From positions 67,454,372-67,518,371 of the forward strand of contig CM043953.1 of assembly GCA_014529385.2 (NCBI GenBank): a stretch of DNA of 64,000 nt, in the 5' to 3' direction. Source of the DNA: Adiantum capillus-veneris (taxonomy: Eukaryota; Streptophyta; Polypodiopsida; Polypodiales; Pteridaceae). Both the position numbers and the translations under genes were made by a program. Under the pieces are notes generated by a model, which had not been told where the DNA came from, ran no database searches, and saw only the letters and a program-made list of their open reading frames with translations. This document shows positions 23,434 through 34,075 of the stretch, one piece after another (the first letter of the stretch is position 1; every line of letters begins with the position of its first letter).

Positions 23434-23490
23434 TTAAAAGAGGTTTAGGGTGAAAAGGAGGAAGAGAGGAGAGAAGATTATTAAGGAGAG

Positions 23491-23503
23491 AAAAGGTAAA
23501 CTC

Positions 23504-23537
<34 letters not shown>

Positions 23538-23971
23538 CCACTTTCCCTCTCTCACACTATCTCTCCCTCTTTCCCTCTCTCCCTCTATCTCTCTCTCTTT
23601 CTTTCTCTACCTCTCCCTCTCCCTCTCTTTCTCTACCTCTTTCCCTCTATCTCTCTCTTTCTCTCCCTCTCTTTCTCTATCTCTCTTTCTTTTTCTCCCT
23701 CTCTTTCTCTCCATCTCTATTCCTCTCCTTCTCTCCCTCTCTATCTCCTCTCTCTCTTTCCCTATCCCTATTTCCCTCTATCTCTCTTTTTCTCTCCCTC
23801 TTTCCCTCTCTCACTCTATCTCTCTCTCTTCCTTTCTCTACCTCTTTCTCTCTCTACCTCTTTCCCTCCATCTCTCTCTTTCTCTCCCTCTCTCCATCTC
23901 TTTCTTTCTCTCTCTCTTTCTCTACCTCTTTCCCTATATCTCTCTCTTTCTCTCCCTCTTTCCCTCTCTCC

Positions 23972-24003
<32 letters not shown>

Positions 24004-24842
24004 ATCTACTCTCTCTCTCTTTTCCTATCCCAATTTCCCTCTATCTCTCTCTTTCTCTCCCTGTTTCCCTCTCTCACTCTATCTCTCCCTCTTTCCCTCT
24101 CTCCCTCTATCTCTCTCTATTTATTCCTCTACCTCTCTTTCTCCCTCTCTATCTCTGTCTTTCTTTCTCTCTCTCTTTCTCTACCTCTTTCTCTCCCTCT
24201 CTTTCTCTAACTCTCTTTCTTTCTCTCCCTCTCCATCTCTATTCCTCTCTTTCTCTCCCTCTCTATCTACTCTCTCTCTTTCCCTATCCCTATTTCTCTC
24301 TATCTCTCTCTTTCTCTCCCTGTTTCCCTCTCTCACTCTATCTCTCCCTCTTTCCCTCTCTCCCTCTATCTCTCTCTCTTTCTCTTTCTACCCCTCTTTC
24401 TCCCTCTCTATCTCTCTCTTTCTCCCTCTCTATCTACTCTATCTCTTTTCCTATCCCTCTTTCCCTCTTTCTCTTTCTTTACTACCTCTCTTTCTCCCTC
24501 TCTTTCTTTCTCTTTCCCTCTCTCCCTCTTTCCCTCTCTCCCTCTTTCTATCTCTCCCTTTATCTCTTCCTCTACCTCTCTCCCTCTTTCTATCTCTCCC
24601 TCTTTTCCTCCATCCCTATCCCTATCTCTATCTCTCTCCCTCTTTCCCTATCACTCTCTCACTCTATCCCTATCCCTATCTCTATCCCTCTCCCTCTTTC
24701 CCTATCCCTCTATCCCTATCTCTCTCCCGCTTTCTATCTCTCCCTCTTTACCTAACATGGAATCACTCTATCCCTATCCCTATCTCTTTCCCTCTTTCCC
24801 TCTTTCCCTCTCTCTCTGTCTCTTTTCCTCTTTCCCTATTTT

Positions 24843-24875
<33 letters not shown>

Positions 24876-24985
24876 ATCTATCCCTCTCTCTCTCTCTCTC
24901 TCTCTCTCTTTATCTAACAGTTCTCTCTCTCTATCTATTCCTTTCTTTGTATCTATCCCTCTGTCTCTCTCTCTTTATTTTTGAA
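23491..24985. repeat. Pyrimidine repeat array, 1.5 kb
   Basis: Same phrases and strand bias as 19374-20203 (for example TCTCTACCTCTTTCCCTCTAT and CTATCTACTCTCTCTC). Near 24600-24790 it becomes richer in CCCTATCC. A 516-codon frame runs through it from 23450 without a stop, encoding only Ser/Leu/Pro/Phe/Tyr repeats. Confidence 0.95.
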
Positions 24986-25254
24986 ATCTTTTTTAGTTAA
25001 AAAATAATTTTAACACTCATTGTCATTTATTCCCTTTGATTTTAACTATATGTAATTTTTTCAATGGAATTAAGTATTTTTTTAATTATTTATTTTTTAG
25101 GACACATGACTAAATAAACAACCTTTCGCGTGTGCAGGAAATCGACTAGGATGATCGGGGTCTCCTGAAGGTCCAGAGCGAGATCGTTGGCTTCAGGAAA
25201 AACTACCTTGTCCTTGCGCCAAGTGCAAAAGGGCAATTTCTTGCTGGAGGCTCG

Positions 25255-28200
25255 TTGCTTTGGAGCACGTGGAGAACGAGGGGCTTTGGCATCCTCGGAA
25301 AAGCGCTTGAGGAGGTGCCCCATTGGTCTATGTTCGGTGGCGGTGCACGGGCGCGCAAGGCTGAACGGCAGAGGAAAGAGCGACTGGGTAGTTTGGGTGC
25401 ACCCCATGGTGATCCTGTCATTGGCTCTACGTCGGCAGCTCCTACGGCGTCTTTGTCACACTTTGAGGTAGAGGATGAGTACATGTTCGACATGTGTGAT
25501 GAGTTACTAGCTCATGAGCATGACGTGTGCAAAGAGGATTGTCAGCCCTGCACTAAACGGGCTTCCGAAACGGAGGATAGATTGATGACGAGTGCCCAAA
25601 CACCTCTTTACGACGGTGCACGGTACTCGCTGCTCCGAGCGGCGTTGGAAGTACTCAACTTGCAAGCAAAATTTGGTTGGAGTAATGCAAGTGTCAATGC
25701 ACTACTTCTGTAAGTATGGAGTGTGGCTTTTATAACTCTCTCCGTCTCTCTTTATGGTGTCGACTTCTAGGAATTATACTAATACGCATGTTTGTTGTAG
25801 TTTGATGGGCAAAATATTGCTAGCTGATTACCACATGACTCCAGATCGTCGATGAGCTAGATTGTATGTAACTGCACTTGGAATGGAGTATGAGCGCATC
25901 CATGCATGCGTCAACGATTGCATGCTATACCGCAATGAGCATGCACATCCTACCTCATGTCCCGTGTGCGGGGAGGCACGATACAATATAGGTGTGAGCG
26001 GGGCACACCTACCCCGCAAGGTATTAAGACATTTTCCATTAATTCCTCGCATCCAACACATGTTCAAAAGCAGGTCTATCGTGGAGCTTATCGCGTGGCA
26101 CGTAAACCATGCCTCAAATGATGGAATGATGCATGTCCCTGCCGATTCACTTGCATGGAGGCACAATGAAACTCAATGGGAAGAGTTTGGGTTGGAGAGT
26201 TTGGGTTGGAGCCTCGACACTTGAGGCTTGGGTTAGCAAGCAATGGTGTCAACCCCTTCGGCACTAAGTCTACTTCATGGAGAACTTGGCCTATGGTGAT
26301 TGTCAACTACAATATTCCACCATGGGAGACAACCAAGAAGGGAAATATACTTCTTTCCTTGCTTGTGCCAGGGAAGTACAAAGTGTCAAATATTGACATT
26401 TACCTAGAGCCCCTAATCGAGGAGTTATGGAGACGCATTCTTGTTGTCGATGTCTCACTTGCAAAGGGGGGGAAAGAGGCTCAAGTGAGGGGAATACTTA
26501 TGTGGACTATGCACGACTATCCTGGGCTTGGAGAGATTCTTGGTAACCAACTATCCTCTATCTCTATTTCCCTCATTCCCTCTCTCTCTTTAGCTCCGTT
26601 TATCTCACTTTAGTTCACTCATCTCTCTAACCATATGATATGTATGCAGGCCCTGTCCACATCGGGCCACAATGCATGTCCTACTTGCGGGCCATCGTTC
26701 GTGACAGAGAGGCCAGATTTGTTGCGCAAAGTAATCTATCCAAACAACCATCATTTCTTACCCCAAGGGAAAATGAAGCACAAGGCTCCAACAAATGGGA
26801 AGGCTCCTCTAAAGCTCACAATGGCAGATTGGGCAACCATTTGGGAGGAACACCACAACAACAATCCGGCTCCGTGTCCTCCACCAAAAGGTATGTCAAA
26901 GTATTCCATATTTTTAAGGCTTCCATATTGGAAGGACTTAAAAATACAACACCTCTTGGATCCCATGCACATATTCAAGAATATAGCCCAAACACTATGG
27001 GACCACATTATTGGAAAGAAGGACTCTTTGGGTGCGAGGGAGGATTTGAGGCTTTTAAAACGCCTCCATGCCTCTGCCACTCCACGATGTGCCCCAAATG
27101 GAAATATTGTGCTTCTCTAAAGCACCATGGATGCTAGCAAAAGAAGAATTAGACAAGGTGAAGGTACCATTGCCTCTATTCGCACACCAACAGGATACAT
27201 AAGGTCGCTAAAGGGAGCTTTCACAAAAGCGAAGAAGGGTGGAAGCGTTCAATTGTATGAGTTGAAGTCTCACGATTGGCACAAGATGCTTCAAGTAATC
27301 TTCACACTCCCTATTTTATCTATAGTTTGTGTGTATGACTATCACTCACTTTCCCTTTTCCTGATTTACATTGTAGTTCATCCTGCCGGTGAGTATGTGT
27401 ATATGTCGGGACAAGAAAGTCAGGGACGCTATTTTCAAAGTAGGAGAGCTAGTAAGGTACACCACAAGACTCCACTCGACTACACCTTTTTTATGTACAC
27501 AATAATTTCAACTAAAACTTAGTGTATCCTTGTGTGATTTCTTGCAGATTTGTGAGCTCCAAGGAAATCAAAATAGATGCTATCCCTGCTGCTCAAACAC
27601 TTGCAACAGAAACTGTGTGTGCCATTGAAGATGCATTTCCTCGATCGGTCCTTCTTAGTCAAATTCACCTCTTGGTTCACGTGGTGGAGGAGATAGCTAT
27701 ATGTGGAGTAGTGCACGCACGATGGATGTTCCTCTTAGAGAGGTTTCTAAAGACTCTCAAAGATTTTGTGCGGCTACAGTCTCAACCAGAGGCGTGTATG
27801 GCCGAAAGGTGGCATTACAAGATTTCGGAGGTCATTTGGAGGGCCTTCTAAGAAATTCTATTTCTCTCTCTAGAAAATTTCTTATAATGCCTTTGCACTT
27901 ATTCAGTACGTCCAAAAGGACACTAAATACTCTGAAAAGTAAGCCTAACTTTTCACCATTCCTTTGAAACGGTCACTTTTTCACTAAATGCGAGTGTCTT
28001 TTTCACGAGCTCGGCGTCGCTCATTTAGAATGTCTTACGTCATCAGTGAAATTTAAAAAAATCACAAAACTCTTAACTAGTGTTAGAATTTGAAGATTTT
28101 GACACCGCCAGTGCATTCGGAATGCCCAAAAACCTAAAAATTGAATGTTTACTTGCCCTTTTCTAACACCCGGAGAGGGAGAAATTACCAAAAAACACCT

Positions 28201-30274
28201 AAAAATGGGTCTTGGGATCACGACGCGCGAGGGACAACTTTTGTTTTTGTAAAGTGGCCTCTGCGCACCGTGATCCACAAAATTAGGAATACCTTTTAAT
28301 TTTTTTAAATGAGCAAATTCATCTTCTTCATAGCTCAAAGTTGGACTTTGAGACCACAAAGAAAGTAGATGCATGATTGTCTTATATCTCACATACTAGT
28401 TTCTAGTTTAATTATTGAGATATAAGACAATCATGCCTCTGCTTTCTTTGTGGTCTCAAAGTCCACTTTGAGCTCTCAAGAAGATGAATTTGCTCATCTA
28501 AAAAAATTAAAAGGTATTCCTAAAAGTGGATCACGGCGCACAGAGGCCACTTTACAAAAACAAAAGTTGTCCCTCGCGCGCCGTGATCCCAAGACTCATT
28601 TTTAGGGGTTTTTTGGTAATTTCTCCCTCTCCGGGTGTCTGAAAAGGGCAAGTAGACATTCGATTTTTGCATTTTTGGGTGTTCCGAACGCATTGAGGGT
28701 TTCAAAATCTTCAAATTCTGACACTAGTTGAGAGTTTTGTGATTTTTCTAAATTTCATTGATGACGTAAAACATTCTGAATGAGCAGCGCCAAACTCGTG
28801 ATAAGAACACTCACATTTAATAAGAAGGTGACCCTTTTCAAGGGACCGTTTGCTCATTGAATCCATCTTTTATATTTTTGTTAATATTAGGTTTTTTTTA
28901 CGTAACATAAGCTCTTCTCTCATTGGAGGAGCTCTTTTTCCTCTCTCTACTAAAAGGCCCTCCAAACGACCTTCGAAATTTTCTAATGATTGTTCAAGAG
29001 AAATTTGTTTACATATCAGTGTATTTGGCACAAGTTGATCCTTCTCTCCCTTGCATGTGGTCAGACGAGGAAGATTCAAGGATGACTTCACACTTGACAA
29101 GTGGAAAGGGGAAACTACTTAACATGGATATGAATCTATCTTGAGTGGTCGATAACTTTTGCATTCTGAATGCAAAGATTATGACCAAGTGGGTGGACTT
29201 GTGGAAAGTGGCAAATTCCAAGACTTTGTAAGAGAAAGAAGCATGGAAACAAGCACATGGAGGAAGGAGGGCACCCCAGTGCTTAGACACCTTGCATGTT
29301 TCCCAAATCTCATTAGTGCAGAGTGGATTCATGAGAGAATGATCGAGGCAAAAGTGCGCAGAGAGGACATCCCCAACAAATAATGGGAGTATGCACGAGG
29401 ATGCGTACTAAAGGTAGAGTACTCATATACCTAAACCATATTGTCTCGCTATTTCTTGAAATTATCTTTAATATGTATTTGATAAATTAATATATTTTTC
29501 TATTTTGTAGTGCCTTTCCTTTAACTCTATGTGGTCAAAGGGTCGTCACTTTCGTATGGGCCACATTGACGAGCATAGAACCACCATGGATTATGCCATC
29601 ATGGGCAACTTTGACACAAATGGTGATGAAGCCAGGTACTGTGGAACTATTGAAAGGATACTAAAGGTTAATTTTAGAACCTTTCATAGCTTCATCTTTG
29701 AGTGCAAGTGATTTGAAAATGTGTCTAGACGACATGAGAATGGCCTCTACATGGTGGACTCTAGTGTGCATCACATAGGGAGTATGACAATTTAGTTTTA
29801 CCACGCAATTGTGAGCAGGTGAGTGACATGTATCTTTTTTATTCTTATGTACTTGTTGTAGCATTAGTTATACCAATGTTACTCACTTTGAGCTTCTATT
29901 TTATAGGTCATCTATATCCCAACAATCCACCATCCAAAAGTTTGGTTTGTAGTTCCCGTAACACCTCGGGGGAGAACCATTGTTTCCACTAATGAAGTAG
30001 AGACTATCTTCGACCCTCTTCCACCTTCGACTTTGGATGAGGTGGAAATAGAGGAGAGGGAGGTCGATGAATCAAGTCCGGTGGCAGCAAGTCTTAGTGA
30101 GGATGATTGTCATGATGATGAAGATGATGAGATGGAGGATGACGAACTCGAAGATGATGAAGCTAGCAATGCATCCACAAACGACAATTCCATTTCTCTC
30201 TTTATTGATTTAGGAGCCATGGGCTTAGAATTGGATGATGCTTCATGTAGAGATATTTTGGAAGATGATTCATA
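25255..30274 (+). pseudogene. CACTA transposase TNP2 with DUF4218 and DUF4216 regions
   Basis: Exons: 25255(or earlier)-25709 before a GTAAGT donor, 25801-26542, 26650-27294, about 27376-27455, 27547-27815, then 28995-29390, 29512-29820 and 29908-30274. Motifs in order: TPLYDGARYSLL; GMEYERIHACVNDC; CPVCGEARY; KVLRHFPLIPR; GLASNGVNPFG; YNIPPWETTKKG; CPTCGP; LDPMHIFKNIAQTLWDHIIGKKDS; ELKSHDWHKMLQ; IHLLVHVVEEIAICGVVHARWMF (DUF4218); ARYCGTIERIL (DUF4216); and an acidic C-terminus. Defects: TGA at 25853, a 14-base tandem duplication at 26183-26210 that shifts frame, a frame break near 27060-27130, a foldback insertion, and stops near 29708 and 29794. Inactive. Confidence 0.85.
27815..28995. mobile_element. 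Foldback element, ~0.57 kb inverted arms, inside the TNP2 gene
   Basis: The left arm (about 27815-28394) and right arm (about 28413-28995) are inverted copies with high but imperfect identity. Examples are CATTTGGAGGGCCTT with AAGGCCCTCCAAACG at the outer ends, and GATTGTCTTATATCTCA with TGAGATATAAGACAATC at the inner ends. The spacer is about 18 bases. Coding sequence of the DUF4218 region stops at the left edge and resumes at the right edge (IVQEKFVYISVYLAQVDP). The transcript would form a very long hairpin, a likely source of small RNAs. Target duplication not resolved. Confidence 0.85.
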
Positions 30275-30744
30275 AACATTTTGCAGTTATGAAGTTTTTT
30301 GATCGTGTAATCCAATTACCTCTCTCTCCCTCCTCTTCTCTCTTTAGATTTGAGAATATGCTCAATTATGTTAATAATTGACAATGATTATTTTAGTTGT
30401 AAACAAGGATAATCTTAGGTTGAGTTCAGATGAGGCTGGAGGAAGGAAGGCTTTCTGCAGGTTTATGGCCAACTCATCTAAACGATGTTGGAGGAAGAAG
30501 AGCGAAAAATAGAGAGAGGTGGAGAGAGGCTAGCAGCTCTTATTTCCACCGTAGCATTTGAACCGGGCCTTATATCCCTTGCCTCCTTCTCCCCCCTCTT
30601 TCTCTTTCTCTCTCTCTCTCTCTTTCTTTATATTTGAAACTTATATACAATACTCTTTAATTTCTATTGAGGAGGGAAACGCCAAAATTTGAAGGGGGGG
30701 GTAGTTAATCCAGAATAAGTTTAGGTGCTAAATTTGTGTAGCAG

Positions 30745-30904
30745 ATATGACGATGGTAATGAGCGCGGTAATAAAAGCGGATAAAGTCAAGGTAATACTC
30801 TTAACACACAAAAAAACCCTGCCCTCCTCTCTCATTGAATTTACACCTTCTCTCTACAAAACGCGATAAAACAGCACGATAAAGACTTGGAGATTTTCAT
30901 AGTG
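30745..30904. repeat. CACTA right end: subterminal motifs and terminal repeat
   Basis: Words GGTAATGAGCGCGGTAATAAAAGCGG and AAGGTAATAC mirror the left-end motifs. Minus-strand terminal sequence from 30904 is CACTATGAAAATCTCCAAGTC. TCC follows at 30905-30907. Confidence 0.7.
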
Positions 30905-30973
30905 TCCCACACATTAAAAACATAAAGAGTGAGGTAGATTTTCTTCTTTTCACATTATGCTTGTGCCACAACA
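30905..30973 (-). repeat. 3' LTR of element B, right part, and target duplication TCC
   Basis: TCC (30905-30907) is the second target copy of the CACTA insertion. The rest, CACATTAAAAACATAAAG... to GCCACAACA, aligns with 36482-36548 in the 5' LTR. Confidence 0.8.
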
Positions 30974-30995
30974 CGACATCCACCCCCTCTAAATG
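30974..30995 (-). promoter_or_regulatory. Polypurine tract of element B
   Basis: The minus strand reads TTTAGAGGGGGTGGATGTCG immediately before the LTR start TGTTGTGGC. Such a purine run primes plus-strand DNA synthesis and confirms the LTR border. Confidence 0.7.
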
Positions 30996-31039
30996 TGCAC
31001 ATCCTCCGGCATGTGCCACATATATCTTTTTACAGCACG

Positions 31040-32876
31040 TTCAGTATTCATTGAAGTCCACATACATGTCGATTTCATCATCGCTTGCAACAAAATCTAA
31101 CTCATCATCCTCTTGTTCATCATCCACATCCATAAAATTTTCATCAAAGCCTTTATTTTGACTTTCCTATGAATCAAAGGGATCTGTATCACCTCTTCTT
31201 TTGAATAACTTAATTCTTTTCCGTGCGGTGGGAATCTTCATTTTTGTCCCGTCTAACTCATGCAAGGTATAAATTGCATTCCCATGTATATGCTGAACCA
31301 CATGAGGACCAAACCATCCCTTTGAAAGATTTATTATTGTTGAGTGCTAGTTTTCAAGACTACTATCATACACCAATACCCAATCACCCTCCTCAAAAGA
31401 TTTAGGTATAAGCCTATGCCTCTTATCAAATCTGTCCTTATTCTTCAAACTTGCATCTTTCAATCGTGCTACTGCAATCTCAATATCTTGGGGCCTTCTT
31501 TCTAACTGTTTTATGCGCAAAGCAATAAGGTCGTCCCTACTCATTCCATCTTCCCAAGGCAATACATTCCATGTGGGAATTACATCCTCAATTGGCATTA
31601 TAGGTTTCTGGCCATACATCAACTCAAAAGGGATATAGCTAGTAACTGAGCTATGAGTTGTAAGATCAGCCCATAAAGCATAAGGAGATAACCTAGATCA
31701 CTCTCCCATTTTACCTTTGCAGGCCTTAGCCAAAGCTTTAATGATAGGAGGATGCCCACGCTCTAATTTACCATTTCCCTTAGGATTATATGCAGTAGTG
31801 AGGACAAGTTTAATGCCCAACCTAGAGAAAAACTCCCTTGCTTTGTCAGCATCCATCTCACCCCTGTCCGATGTTATTTTCCCAACACAACCATAATGAC
31901 TAATTACATCATCCAAGAGGAACTTACATACCCCTTCTGTGGTGATTTTTTCTCTTAGAGCACGACCTTCAACTTGGTTGGTTAAGTCTTCTCGTGCAAG
32001 CACTATGTATCTCATTTTCCATAAGCCGAATGGAATTGTAACAAGATGTACCACCCACTTGTAATGCATGGACAATTGGTAAGTAGGGTGCAACCCATCA
32101 CAATGACGTACATTTGAATACATTTGAAAGGTTTCACAAGACTCCACAAATTGAGATACATGTTTATACATACCTTTCCACCAATACCTCTCTTTCATTT
32201 TAGTAAAGGTGGCCCATACACCTCTATGTTCAGCATAAAGACTCTCATGAAACTTTTTCATAAGCTCATTTTGAGCGTCCTTATAATTCACGACTCTCAT
32301 CGGCATTCCATTTCTTTGTTTTGGACGCTTCCATAAGTACCCATCTTTCAAAAAGTATCCACAGGCCTTTCTTTGTATTCTTTTGAACTCTTGATCAATC
32401 CACCCTTCTTGCCTTGTCAAAGTGTTCAGATAGCGTCCAATGAGCAACCAGTCACCTTGATGTAGGTCCTCTATAAATGACTCAAGCACATTTGACAGAC
32501 AAACATGATCACCCTTGGCATGAGATATAATATAGAACTGTGTGCCTACATCATCGCCCTTGACAACCATGTCTTCTTCATTTTCATACCTTGCTCTTGA
32601 AAGCATATCCGCAACTGGATTATCTTTCCCTGCAATATGCTTAAATTTTGGATTCAAGGAATTTATGTAGGCAATCCATCTCAATATAGCAATGTTGGGA
32701 GTTAAGCAGCTTGTTATCATTCCAAGAAGGGGTAGACAACCGGTCTCCACTATTACATTTTCTCCTATCAAATACTCTTTATCACATTTCAAAGTTGTGA
32801 CTACTCCCCATAAATCTCTTTTTACCTGTGGATAGTTGTGTTGATGAGCACTTAGGACTTTTTCTCCAAATCTCAC
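31040..32876 (-). pseudogene. RNase H/integrase of element B
   Basis: The long piece 32876-31698 starts with RNase H sequence (YPQVKRDLWGVVTTLK, KHIAGKDNPVADMLSR). It then has the integrase zinc-binding histidines (HESLYAEHRG) with one of the two following cysteines altered (CETFQMY), and core sequence with KITSDRGEMDADKAREFF and TTAYNPKGNGKLERG. The piece 31622-31347 is the C-terminal tail (MMYGQKPIMPIED, FEEGDWVLVYD). An acidic, Asp/Glu-rich end reaches about 31043. Several stops and a gap near 31620-31700 break it. Confidence 0.8.
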
Positions 32877-32934
32877 AACATATCGCTTGCCATCATCATT
32901 ATCTTGCCCAATTGCCCATCCACTTCCTCTGGGG

Positions 32935-33990
32935 CTAGGTATCCACTTTCATAATTACATATCTTCCCCATTCATAGTTTTCTTCCTTCAAAGTTGGAGA
33001 CGTAAGCAGCAGCTTCTTTAATTTTCTCATGGCATGGGTATGCATTTCTTCCCATTGAAACTTTTGGTTCTTTCTCAAAAGTTGATACAAAGGTTCTGCC
33101 ACATGCGCATAATGTGGAGTCCAGATAACATAGAATACACATGCACCCAAGAACCTTTAAGATTTATTTATGTCTATACATGTATCTTTCATCCTTTGAA
33201 TCACATCAATGTTTGTTGGAGAAGGCCTTCTACCATACGGCCCGCACGTATGTGCAACAATAAGAACTTCGTTCACACCAAACTCTAATTTTTTCCCAGA
33301 CAAGGTAAGGTTCACTTCTTCCAACCTTAACAAGATATTATCACAATCATTGATATGGTTTTCCACATACTTTCGGCACCCCCTCAAGTCCAGAGCCACA
33401 TCTATATCAATTACATCGCATCCTTTGATTGGCACATCATCAAGGAAAGGCATTGTAGTAGGACTTTGTTCATGCCATTTATCATATGCGCAATTGAATT
33501 AGTCCTCCCTGAGGTAAGGTGCACATACCTACCAAACCCAAGGGTATCTTCATGGTAGTCATGTCTCTGCTTGCCATTGCTAATTGGAACCGATCATAAC
33601 CTGATTACAAATATCCCATAGAATATATTGCCATTCTTGCAAACGCCTTTGTAAACTCATCTACAACTAGCCATGTTCCCACATTTCTAATTGTAACCTT
33701 GTTGACAGGCTGCATATCCTGTATAAAGCATAAAGAGTCATTTTTCTTTGGAACTGTCAGCCACCTATTTGAATATGGAGCACAAGAAGGCTCCAAAATA
33801 CCCATCTTGATCTTTTTATTAAGCAACTCAATGATTTTTGGCAAATGGATCTTTGGAACCGGAATAGGCCTCAAGTTCCAAGGTACATGAGGGATAGTGA
33901 AGATCACCATAGGAGAAACAATGGATGGGTCAACACACCCTATCTCATGCGGCTTGAATTCAAAAGCCTTTCTATGTTTGGCAAGCATTC
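32935..33990 (-). pseudogene. Reverse transcriptase of element B
   Basis: The first piece (33988-33605) has MLAKHRKAFEF, RPIPVPKIHLPKIIELL, WLTVPKKNDSLCFIQDMQPVN. The catalytic region (33453-33157) begins FLDDVPIKG, with the FxDD form known from some Ty3/gypsy lineages. Thumb/connection sequence follows in 33150-32935 (WTPHYAHVAEPLYQLLRK). Stops separate the pieces, so no active enzyme is expected. Confidence 0.85.
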
Positions 33991-34075
33991 CTTAAAATCA
34001 TACTCTTTCAACATCTATCAAAATGTCCTTGCAACCAATCTTTAACTCCGTCAAAGTATCATGTGTAAACTTATG

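Larger units (their letters stand above)
20747..23490 (-). pseudogene. Penelope-like element reverse transcriptase, interrupted and frameshifted
   Basis: Minus-strand pieces in order: DSSIIIEPADKNLGLVILSRPWY (22080-22010); LLPKIYKPI then GRPICSYKGYIFENASKWL (about 21840-21700); FTFDVESLYPSIPIYDGL (about 21590-21530); the KGTTMGSNFAVVYACLFL strand (about 21410-21350); GFISIRNLFFARLRAKGYP (about 21060-21000); and near the end KPLICWTNATNLGDFAL (20790-20747). These are ordered motifs of Penelope-like RTs, including PADKN and KGTxMG. No GIY-YIG endonuclease is readable downstream. A 52-base tandem duplication (21700-21803) shifts the frame. The N-terminal part is separated by an inserted TTAA element, and the frame is restored on removing it. 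Dead copy; the RT call is strong, the subgroup unknown. Confidence 0.75.
16106..30904. mobile_element. Complete CACTA (En/Spm) element, 14.8 kb
   Basis: Left end CACTATAAGAGGAG at 16106; right end reads CACTATGAAAATCTCC on the minus strand from 30904. Both are flanked by TCC (16103-16105 and 30905-30907), the 3-base target duplication typical of CACTA elements. Subterminal motifs of the GCGGTAAT type cluster at both ends. It carries a minus-strand Transposase_24-like gene (about 17000-18180) and a plus-strand TNP2 gene (about 25255-30274), both dead. It also holds an HSPA12-like fragment, pyrimidine repeats, a Penelope-like element and two further non-autonomous insertions. The inserted target is the 3' LTR of element B. 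Confidence 0.85.

Noticed and set aside
23450-25000. 516-codon open frame
   Set aside because: It consists only of Ser/Leu/Pro/Phe/Tyr repeats produced by a pyrimidine array that lacks stop codons in several frames. No protein signature.
29991-30274. Independent acidic small protein
   Set aside because: It is the acidic C-terminal tail of the DUF4216 part of the TNP2 pseudogene, in continuity with the upstream exon.
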